NCBI RefSeq assembly: GCF_037126465.1
Contig: NC_088206.1
Span: 73,039,687-73,103,686 of the forward strand
DNA length: 64,000 bases
Direction of reading: 5' to 3'
Source: Ornithodoros turicata
Taxonomy: Eukaryota > Arthropoda > Arachnida > Ixodida > Argasidae
Shown here in pieces: positions 45,901-57,900 of the stretch (position 1 is its first letter; each line of letters opens with the position of its first letter). Made by a program: the position numbers and the translations under genes. The notes beneath the pieces were generated by a model. That model made no database searches. It was not told where the DNA came from and saw only the letters and a list, made by a program, of their open reading frames with translations.

Positions 45901-48900
45901 GAAGGAAAGACATTTTAGTATAACCGCTTGGTGACTGATAGTTACTCTTTCGCACATTACCAGACCACAGTTTCTTTTACACAAACCCTTTTAGGGGAAC
46001 AAAAGCTAGGGTCAAGCTAAGGTTAGACTTAGCATATTTAAGCCTGAATTGAAGCCAAAGTAAAGCTAACCTTCTGCAGCTTCTTGCAGAGCCCGTTCCA
46101 TAGTTTGCTTGTAGTCCTCGTTGCTTGCTCCTTGCTCTGACAGTCGTCCCTCAACATCTTCGAGCATCTTCTTGTAAGATTCCATGTTGCTCTGCGTCAG
46201 CGCCAGGCGTTCTTGGGTCTCTGCGGAATGCAAGGAGATTAAAAAGGTCGTTTCTTGCAAAACAACCTCATTATGTTTCACAACAGCGAGCATTACCCTT
46301 CAATTGGTCTTGCGTTTTTTTCAGAAGGCAGTTAATCGACAGGACGTCCCCGGAACCTGAATTTTTCACGAACAAGAAAATATTTGGTGCGACTGTGATT
46401 GCATAATACAACGGGACAGCAAGCCGTGCACAAAGTCAATGGCAAAAGCAATAAGAAAAACGTTTTAGGATTGAACTTACCTTGGCCTTCAGCACGTCCT
46501 TGTGTCTTTGACTCCAGTGCCAATATCTGCGATGTAACGAAGAGAAAATCACTCAGAAAAAGTGCACCATGGCCTAGCTTGCTTTTGAAAAACGAAAAAG
46601 TACAGTGGACTCCCGCTAACCAAAACTCGGAGAAACGGAACAATGGGGTCACCTTTGGTTGATTTCCTACATATACAGAATGATAAAAAGCTTCGGACAA
46701 TACGAACAACCGATTTTGGCCGGTTCGTAAAAGAAAAAAGAACAATCGTAAGATGCCATTAACTCTTTTTTTCCTAGCCACCCACAGTAGTGGAAATTGA
46801 TGACGTTGAAATAAAGTCACATTTCATGAAATCTCTCTACTTTGCTTAAATTAAACTTCCGATAAATGGAACAATATCTCCACTCCCTTCGAGATCCGTT
46901 TAAAAGGAGTCCCCTGTACTAGTATCGTCGTATTCGGAAGAAGTCATAATTCCTAATAGAGGCGATAACAGTGTGAGCCTTCCATTAACCTCATTTCCCA
47001 CGAGCGAGTAAATGATGCGAGCGACATCAGGGCACATGTAAGGAGGAGTCAGGCGACCGCTAAACGCAAACATCAAATTTTCAGATGAAAGTCCTCCTTG
47101 AGAGCCATTCCCCACCTGAAACTTTTATGGCAGGGCCATAGAAGACAAGACAAGAACTTTTTAGTGGTTGACCTGTCTTCTCTTCTGCGTGTCCCTGTTC
47201 CTTAGGGGCTATTTCATTATTCAAACCCCTTAAGGTCGCGTAACGTCCAAATGGCAGATGAACAGTACCTGCTGTCGTGTCTCGTGTAACTGAGCGTAGG
47301 CCTCAACCAGATCATCATTCGTCTTCTGCGCCTGCTGGATGGCCTGCTCGGTACGCGCCTTTTCGTCCGCCAGCTGTTTCTCCCAGGTAGCGGTCAGCGC
47401 CTTCTGCTGGTCCACCTGAGCTCGCAGCTGAGAGTTGAGCGACTCGCACTGAAGCTCCAACTTCTGCAGCTGCAACAGAAACGTCAGAAACAGTTAGAGC
47501 GACAATCGAGGCCACAGTCCACCTATGTACTTTGCTCTGTGCCGTGCTGCGCGTCTCCGAGTCGAGCCGCTCCAGGTTTGTCTGCACCATCTGCAGGTTT
47601 GCGAGGATACGTTCGCTGGAGGCTTTCTCTCGACGCATGGCTTCCTGCTCCTGCAGTAGGCGATTTTCTCTCGAGCGCAGGAGGTCTCGCTCGGCACGGG
47701 CGCCTTCGAGCGACGCTTCTGCCTGCGACAGTCGTTCCTGAGCCGTCTGCAGCTCCTACGAGAGAAGAGGCTCATCTTAAAACACACCAATCGTCATCAC
47801 CAAAATAGGGTTGTTGCTCCGGTTTTGGGCTCTTATTTTATTTTTCCCAATTCTAAGCCAAACTATTAAAGTGACGGCCACATCAGTTCTAGTCCATTTT
47901 GGAACTACAGTGTCATTTTACTCCTCGTGACTCGAGAATTTTACTACTTGCTACTATTATTATTTTACTACTATTTTTACTACTTACTACTATATTTTAC
48001 TTACATTTTACTACTCGAGAATCCCCCACGAAATAGCGGAGCAGTTTGACTACAGTGAACCCTCGTTATTATGACCATGGTCGTTCCCGAAAATTTTGGT
48101 CATAATGCGGAATTGTCATATTAAGGGGGGAGATTTGCAGAGGTTTCACTGCATTGTTCCCCAGTAGTATGGTCGTAAAGCGCGTACGTCAGATTACCGG
48201 GGGTCATATTAACGAGGGTTCACTGTATTATACTAATTTGACTATTCGATGGAATACATGACAAGAGCAGACGCCAGATGTTGAGAGTATGCCGGAAATC
48301 CTTCTCTGGAAAAACGAGAACACGTCACTCTCTAAGAACCAATGAGGGCGCAACCTTGAGAAAAAGAATGCCGTGGTCGTTCGGGCGTATGGACGCCGCC
48401 TTTCTCCTCTGAGCGCCGCCCTCTCACTGCGGTTAGAAAGTGACATCGCGCTAGTTTATTGAATATCTAAGCGCTTTTTGGACGACAAAACACCTTGACA
48501 GATTGACCACAGCCTTCAAAGTTTGTACGAAGAAGAACCAAACAAAAAACTTGACAAGTGCAACGTTGGTGACTCATACTACCGTACCTGTCTTATGGTA
48601 GTCAACGTCTGCTGATGCTGAACGACCGAATTGCTCAGCTGCACGTTGTGCTCACGAAAGGTGGCGGCTTCTTTGCGGAAGCTCTCCAGGTTGGTCTGGG
48701 TGAGTGCCTGACGTTCCTGCGAGAAATCGAGCTCCGCCTGCAGCCGAGCTGCACGGACTCGTAGCTGCGACGCTTCATTGCGGTGAGTTTCCAGTTGTTC
48801 CGATAGCAGCCTGGTGCAAACCCAAAAGTTTTTGTAGATTGAACAACAGGACACCATCGCATGACCACAATGATTACAACATCAACGACATGCTGATCAC

Positions 48901-51900
48901 GACATCTGATCAACGAATGTCCATCTACGGAGTGTTACCCTATAAAAGTCCAGCTAGCGTGCCGTGCTCCTGCAATTACTCGATGCAAGTGTGACATTGT
49001 GTTGTCTACATATAAAGATCCGAAGGACATTCAATCCTGGTAAATTTCAAGGTGATTCAGCAGCGGAGCATAAAGTTATAACACGAAATTGTGATTCCCA
49101 TAATCAACACGACGGTATTGCGAAGAACAGTTGAGAAGCTGCTCCCCAGATGATGATGTGGTGCTTTGGCAGAGACGTCTCTGCGTTGTTATTTCCTCGT
49201 CTTTCAGTAAGAAGACGATATCCGTTCTGGTTGTCGTCTGCTAATTACGTTGGCAATTTCGTTTCTCACGTTGTTAATTGTGCAAGCAAAATGAGACAGT
49301 TCCACAAAAGCAGAATGAAAACCACAAGCAACTTCGAACAACTGCATTTCCATACGGCTGGTGGCGTGTGCTACACTTCGCTATCTGGGGTGCGGCGTCT
49401 CAACTACCCTTCGCATTTTCATTATTTCGATTACAGGAACCGCACGTTTTGCGTCATAACTTTGTGCGGAGGTGCTCAATCCATGTGAAATTTACCAGGA
49501 TTGAAGGTCCTTCACTGTAGACAACACAACGTTCCACCTGCATCGAGCGATAGGCGAGCACGGCTTGCTGGCAGGTGTAGACTTTTATTGGGCAACATCC
49601 TGTAGAAATGCAACGAGAGACATGACAGAAGAACTTGTGCCGCCTTTTACTTGTTGTTCTCCTGCATCTCCTTCTTGTAGCTGTCGAACTCCTGCTGTAG
49701 TTCGTGGAGTTTTTTCCGTGCTTCCGCGGCGCTCTGCTCCAACACCGATTTCTCAGCCGGAGAAGCAATCATGAGCCTCGGCACAGCAGGCGTCGACGTC
49801 ACGGGGGGCTCAAACATTTGGGTACCCTGGGGGTAGGTACACCGATGCAGAGGGTACACAGACACAACACAGAAGAAAAAGCAATCCTGGCGATAACATA
49901 TTAGTTCTTAAAGAAGCACAGAAAGCACTTCATTAACCCAAGCCGTTAACCTGCCTATTAAAATACACTTGGTTTAGGGAAACGTCGTCTGCTACACAGA
50001 GAGAACTTGAACAGAAACAAAAAGAAAAAGCCGAAAGCGCTGGCCCCAACTGGAGCGCGATCACTTTTGTGACGACATCGCCGGTGACGTTTTCCCTCCC
50101 CCTCCTCCTCCTCGTTTCATCCTGCTGAACGAGTTGAGCGGAAGCACGTGTGTCGATGTTCGGGTGAATTTTTTTCCCGAGAGAAATATTGTACGCAGAG
50201 ATCTTTTTTTGTGTTGTTGTCAAGCCAAGTCACATCCTTTCACAATGTGTCAGAAGCAGAAAGAAAATCATTGGGATGACTTTCTGGGCTCCTTTAACTT
50301 ACGTTGGAAGCCATCTGTGGAACGTCTATGTTCTTCTGAGTCAAAATGGCCTTGTAAGTGTCCCTCTGCTTAGCAAGCGCTGCCACTATTGTTGCCTGAT
50401 GTCTGCGCTCATCTTCCAGTGTCTGAAGCTGGGACATTGCAGCTTCAAGTTTGGTGCGCATTTCTCTGTTTCTATTGGACACCAAACACATTCTATCACA
50501 TTCACTCAATTTCTATAACATTCAATGGTTTGGTGCTTGAAACCAGACAAAGTTGAAACGTCTTTCATACCGCTCCTCGTTTGTGTCTTTCTCTTCCTCT
50601 TCCTGCTTCTCGCTGAGGTCGCGGACGACTGCCAAGAGGTCCATGTTCCTCTGTTGAAGTTCGTCGATGTCACTGCGTAGAAAGAAATTCATGCTGACGC
50701 GCACTATAAATTCGCAACATTAAGATATTCGGCATACAGGAAAGACGTATTGTAGGAAACATCCGTCTAATTCCATTAGAAATACAGCAAATTTTGAAAC
50801 ATTCCATTAGAAAAGAAGTCCATACCGGAAGGAAACTAGTCGCTGCGTTATGAGGTCCGACGCTCTCAATGGAGCGTCGTCTGAAGAGGAGACATCTTCC
50901 ACGGGAGCTGGACGAGGCGCGTAACGTTGACGTGCGTCTTCAACTTCACGAAGCAGGTGACGCACCTACGTAGCATGAGTGCCCAGGTGAACTACTGCAC
51001 ATTCAGTATGTATATATATACCGTATTTGCACGATTCTAACGCGCACTTTTTTTCGGCAAAATTGGTGCTCAAAACCAGGTGCGCGTTACAATCGGGTGC
51101 CAAGAACTGGCGGCTAAGTCAAATGCTAACGAGTACTCGGTGAAGGGCGGCTGGCCCATCGTCATCGGCACAACCACCTGGTCACATGATCACGCGTTTG
51201 CTGATATCGGATATCTGTTACACAAGACAAGGTCGGTTTCCCCAACTGGAAAACGCTCTTGCGGATTACATCAAGGAATTACGGCTAGGTCAACGTCCCG
51301 TCTCGAAGGAGATCATAAAAGTGAAAGCGCTCCAACTGGCACGCTCATACGAGATTCCGCCATCTTGCTTTCGAGCCAGCCGGAGTTGGATCTCGAAGTT
51401 CATGAAACGAAAAGGGTTTTCGCTGAGGCGAAGGACGAGCATCTGCCAAAGGCTTCCCGAGGAATATGAGAAGAAGTTCACTGCCTTCCAGCAGTTTGTT
51501 ATCCGACCTCGCAGGGCAAACGCCCACATGCACATACAAAAGGTGCAAAGCAAGTGCGGCTCCTTTCGTCCGGAAACGAAAAGAGCAGGATCACTGCGAT
51601 GTTGTGTTTTGAAGAGTTGTGTAGCATTTTTGGCAAGTTTTTGATTTTTCGCAGATAAATTCACCTGCGCGTTAGAATCGGGGGCGCGTTAGAATCGTGC
51701 AAATACGGTATATATATATACTGACATCATAAACAGTTCCTGCAGTGCTACCTGCAGGATAAGTAGGGTTCCAGGCTTTTGCAATTTATTTTTTTGGCAT
51801 ATTTGGGGAGCAGAATAACATGCAGCGCCTGACTTGCGTAGGACGGCACTGACCTAGGTCAGCCCCCATCAAGCGAGATACCTCGAATATAACGATTAAA

Positions 51901-54900
51901 TTAGCGATAGCAGCCGATATCGTTATACCTCTAACCTGTATTCAGCACACCTTCAGTAACAAAAGCCACTTCTGTCAAGCAGATCGTGCTGTCTTCACAT
52001 TCCCGTAACCCTCATTGGTTCAAGAGGAAACCACTTTTACCCCTTAGCGTCCTGGTCATTGTGACACGTTGCGCTTCCTAAGGAAATGGCACTGAAAGCA
52101 CTTATGAAATACAAGACAAGTCACCTGTAGCGCAAGGTCATCGCACTGCTGCTTCCAGCGCTTAGCGTCACGTTCCGCATGGGAGAGGACACGCCTGGCA
52201 TCGTCCCTTTCCCTCACCAGCGTCTCCATGTCCACCAATAGTCCCGTCTGCTGTTCTCGCATGCACGCCATGCTTTCCAGGGCATTCTGGTATTCCTGAC
52301 CATTGCGACACGAGAGAGACATTAGCACACCACGCTCGACGGAAATCCTCTATTTGCATTTATTACGCTTTCTCAACTGTATTTATGCGCATAATTAACG
52401 CGTTATTAACGCATCCGAACTTGGCTGCCCAAATGTTTTCGCCTTCAGGAACGCAGACACGAGTGCTTCGGAGTAAAACGGCAGTACAGTCAAACTCCTT
52501 TAGAACGAGAGTCTTTTTAACGAACAAAATGCTACCGCAGAATTTTTCTCGCAGACTACCGCGGGAGTAACGTAATTTTCCAACATTGACAATGGATTCC
52601 TTTACAATAAACACACCATAATAGGGCCCTAGTGATTTTGATGTCTGTTCCGCTAAGTTTAAACTCCTACAACCAAGCACTCCTACTGGAGCAGAACACA
52701 AAGTCAAAGTCACACCCCATCCTCCCACTACGCCCCCATATTCTTGCACCTGAGGTCACTATAGAAAAGAGCTAAGGTCAGTGTCACTAACCCCATCTCA
52801 AAGGGCAAACGGTAAAAACTGCACTAAATAAATTCTAGGGTTATTACATTATTACGATTACACACAGTATTTACCCCCCCAGGCCAATTCACGTCAGCAA
52901 AGACAGGGTTTAACCAGAGATTTCCCTCAAAACTGCTGGGCAGGGGGACTTTCAGTATTACCCTCTTGGCACTAAGACTTGGAATGCAGGCTGCTCACAC
53001 GGATGCTTAACTGTCCCATTTAAAAGAGCAACTGAACAAAGGCACTGCACTTCTTTCCCGATACACACTTGCCTTCGTGTCATCAAATGAGGAAATGACC
53101 GACTCACTTCCTTGAGGCGACAGTATATAGGTGCCTTGCGCGTCACCTCCTGCGCCACTTCATCCAGGTGAAGCTTAAGTGAATCCCGTTCTCCCTTCAC
53201 CTTCACCAGTTCCTCTCGTTGCTGATAATGTTCGTGCATCAACTCTGTCAGAGACGGGCCAGACTTCAGCTTCCGGCTCGTCGCAGCCGCGGTGGGAAAC
53301 ATGCGCTCCAACTCGTCCGTGCTGAATGCTGAAAAAACAGAAAGAAGCGGTGTTGTTTAGAAAGGCGTTTCACCTGGCACGTAATCTCTGAATGTCATCT
53401 CTACGCTCTTTAAACAGAACTTCACCACATAGCATGCTGAAGGCCAACCATTGTATACACAGAGAGTGGTACCTTTATCACTGTTGACTCGTGGAAAGAA
53501 CAGGGCGTACACCCTTTTGTGACAACTAACTCAACTGCATAAGTGTCACAAAATGGCCACTCAGGGGGGCCGAACGATATCATTCGGGATGGTGTTTGGT
53601 TAAGGGCATGCTATGCGGTAAAGTTCCGTTTTAAGAGTGTGGACTACATCAGGCCTCACCAACCAGGGGTAAAAAAAAAAAAAAGAGTCTGCCAACAGCA
53701 GCCTTGGAGACAACTCCAAGTGGCAGACCACTCCCCTTATCACTCCACTTACTTCTCTCCTGTATCATCTTGGACAGAGATTCCAGAGACTCCTTGAGCT
53801 TGCCAATTTCAGCTTCTTTCTCAGAGATGACCAGCTGAGCCTGGCCCTGAGATTCATTCAGTGTATTCTCCAGTTCCTTCCCTGAGGCTTGGGCCTCCAT
53901 GAGGAGACCCTGCATCTCCTCCACTGCAGTTACAAGTTCCTGCACTCTGGCCTTGGAGTTTTCATCCGAATGCTGCGGTGCAACATCACAATACGATAAG
54001 TGCTGCGATACCCCGATGAACACTGCGCCAACACATTCCACAAACGTGACACAAAGCCAGGATTGGTGGCTGTCATGCTCAGACCTGCCTGCCTTTTAAA
54101 ATCCATATGTATTTCAAAATTTAAATGTCAAATTAAATGGACTCAATAACGAATGGAACTTCGGAGATCTAATGCACTGTCACACCATTTCAGTATCCTT
54201 TCCGCATTTTAATTTAGTGGCATCTGCTTCAAAATCTAAACAAGTTCTATTACGCTATACAGACGAGCCCACTTATAGCAATATTGACAGCAACGCGAGA
54301 CCTGATCGTTATATCAGAGTATCGTTGTACCTGAACTTTCGCAAAATCACCAGTCGAGATCACGTTGCGGAAGTAGAACGGTACAGGTAGAACATGCGTG
54401 TCGAATACTTCGAGTGATCGATATTCGATTCGAATTCGAGCAAGCAAATAACCGCACACCCCTAAAAATAAGGCATCCCATGAAATTCGGTGACAAACAA
54501 AGGATTCCGCGATTAGTTCCGAATTCCGCGAGATTTTGCGGAATCGAAGAAAACCGGGTGCCTCAATCGTAACAAACGGGCTCGACTGTGTCACATTTGA
54601 AAACGTTGTTGCGGATCACTAGATTCATACCTTGTAAAGTTGCGTGAGCTTTGTCTGCGCTCTCAGTTCCTTTTGAAAATGCTCCTCCAGGTTTGCGTGC
54701 GACTCTTTGGCTTCTTTCAGGCGCTGTGCAAGTGACTCCGCACGCTGCTCTTTGTCCATGGCCGATGTTTTCCACGATTCCAGCTGAGTCTCCAGTACTC
54801 GGACCTGTTGGAACAATCGCTAAATCTTCCGATAAAGACCGTAAATCTAAGCTGCTCAGACTGTTAGATCTGTAAATACGTGTTTGGATTAAATTGCTCA

Positions 54901-57900
54901 GGCAGCTTTTTGCTGAATTTCAATATTCCGATCTCAATATGAGATGTCGTAAAGAGGTTTTCTCATACGTACGGGTATGATACATGTATGGGTATACGGG
55001 TATGTTCTTCATCAGAGTCTGTACTGCGTGCATTCTTTGTTTGCACAAATGTTTGCAATATCATTTTACAAACGTCATTACCATCTCCTTGTGGCTATCC
55101 AGCTCCGTGCGGAGGTCGCAAGAGATGACGGTCTTTTCCCTGCGGAGGTTGGCAACCTCCTGGACTCGTTCGTGAAGGTCTTCCATCAAGTCCGCCACTT
55201 GTTTCTGAAGCAGTGTTTTCTCCTGGCTGAGGCGACTCTCATTGTGCTGCACAGCAAAACCCACCATTGTTCAATATCTCGCTCGTTTAGACAAATGATC
55301 ACTCATGCTTCCCTCAAACAGCTGTTGTTAAGACACAGAGAAGGAAGTACAGGTCATGAAACTTCCCACTAGAGCAAACCAGGGATCAGAACCGGAGCTG
55401 AACCCGAAGCGAAAACCAGAAAAGCGAAAAACTTTACTTTCCATCAAACCCGAACAATTTTTTGTGCTCCTAGACCAGTGCGAAAGACCTGTGCTCTTAA
55501 AGGACTATACATGGCAGCTTTCACAATGTGTTACGAGTGCAAACACAGGCACAATGAATACAAAACAATGAGGCTTTCCAGTATGTTTCTTCTGCACAAG
55601 CTTTCATATAGCAGCCTACATTTCTTCAAGTTGCGAAAAACCACTTGAAAAAAATGAAGACTGCTACATGAATCTTGACTTCATTTTGACATCCCTCGAG
55701 TGTAAACTTGTTGAGTAATGTAAACGAAGCTTGCCTCGACAACAGATATCAAAATAATGCGTGCCAGTTACTCGGCACTATTTCTTAGTGCAAGCAATAA
55801 ACCCCGTTTTGTCAGCACATCCGAGCAGACGGCGGCCAAGAGGACAGTTCTGTTCTTTCTTCTAATGCATTTCTAGCATGCCGGACCACATTACAGGCAG
55901 TTTTGGTGTCGTTGCCCTGTCCTTTAGTGCGATGTTGTATTTACTTTTTCTTGTCTCGGGAGAGAGTGAATTTTCGTCTCCAGTACGTCGTTCTCCATTT
56001 CGTGGGACTGACTAAATCGCGAATGTGAAGAACGTATCTTACAGCATCTGAGTGCTAAACATTAAATGCGACGATTATCTCTTCCAATTCCAGCTATAAT
56101 CAAATGTGACAAACCTCGAGTGTCATCTCTCGTACACGGATCTCTTCCAAAGCCACGACAACCTCGTGATGTTTCTGTTGATTGGAGACTAGCTCATCCG
56201 AGAGTCGTGTCACGTCCTCTGTGGGTTTACAACATCCACATCAGTACTTACACTTTATCTGCAGAGCACACATAAACAAACGCAAACGTCACACAACAAC
56301 CATAACAAACGCACAATATTACCGTGCAGGGGATTTCACCTAATACGATAAAAATCTACTTGTCTGAATATTATGGGTAGGGCCTGATTTTTTTTAGGGT
56401 TAAACCCGTATCCGCCCGATATTTACCTCCCGAACGAAATCTGTAAAATTCGGGTTTAACCCCAATCTACCCGAAAACATCCGGGCCGCGTGGCACACTC
56501 ATAAGCGTGCATTAAAATAAAATTCGATAACATCGCTAAACATTAGTTCCATGTTAAGACAAATTTTTATTAAGCAAAAAAAAAATCACCCGAATTCCTG
56601 ACGACAGAATATGCAGTAACGGGATTTAACCCGAATACACCCGAATTTTCGAATGAAAAATATCACCCGATATTTACCCCCCCCCCCCGAATTTGGCCAA
56701 AAATAAAACCCGAAGAAGTCAGGCCCTAATTATGGGGTCAGCACTACTTATCTTGGGGCAGATTTCGCCACGAAACTTCTGAACACTTTTATCAAATTTC
56801 ATTCGATTACATACATTTTTTAAATGCGAGATTCACTTGGAAACTTTCGGAGAGCAATTGGAAAAATTCAATTTCTGACCAATTACATTTGAGAAAAGTG
56901 CTCAGAAGTAATGGCCGAATCTCCCCCACGAGATAAATAGCGTTCACCCCGTAATGTTCAGACGAGTAGATTCTTTTAGTACGATTTTTTATTACGTCTG
57001 GTGAAACGCCCCATATAACAGCGATAAAAACTGATTTTTATCCCTTTTTAACCCTGTATAATCGAGGTCTACAGCATGGTGGACGAAAAAACGAGGTTTC
57101 AATGCGTCCAGAAAAAGTGCAGTATCTGCTGCTGTCAAAATGGCACAATTCGACATTAATTCACGCATTCAAGGTAGATGTTACAAGTTCTTTTGGAAAG
57201 ACGAGAACGGACAAACTTTGTCCCACCATTAAGCTTGTCAATCTCCTTTTGACGCTTCTCCAGACTAGCAAGCAGCTCTGCCCTTTCGGACGACAACTGA
57301 TCCAGGTTCTTCTTCATAATGTCCTATGCAGGTTTAAAAAAAACAAAAAACAATAAGAATCAACTCTTGGACAAAAGTCTGCGCAGGTGCTTACCAGGTC
57401 ACAGCTCTTCGTTGCCAGACTGGACTTTGAGATCTGGAGATCATTTTGACAAATGCGTAACTTGTCCTCTAGAATGTAGGAAACACACCGAACAAAGACA
57501 TATTAGATGCAAAATTTACAAATATGTACTTTTTCTTCCTTCTACATTTCAATCCTGTAATTGAAGAAAGCAAAATTAGGTGTGTGACCGATTACAGCAT
57601 GCTCTGTAAGAGCATTCCTGCACATAATTCCGGACACATTTGTGGCCAACAAACCAGCCATGAAGGTACAGGTTGGGAGAAAAGATTACGGAACAAGCGA
57701 TCAACGTACTTTTCTTCGGTGTGACACCCTAGCGGCTGACGAAAGCGGGTGAGTTCACTGTTTCGGAGGGGTGGAAGGGTGCACTGTTGGCGACACACAA
57801 CGGTAGCTTCCACTTCCCAGGCACACCCAAGCGCCACTGGAACTACCACTGTGTATCGCTAACAGCGCACCCTTCCACCCCTCCGAAACAGTGAACTCAC

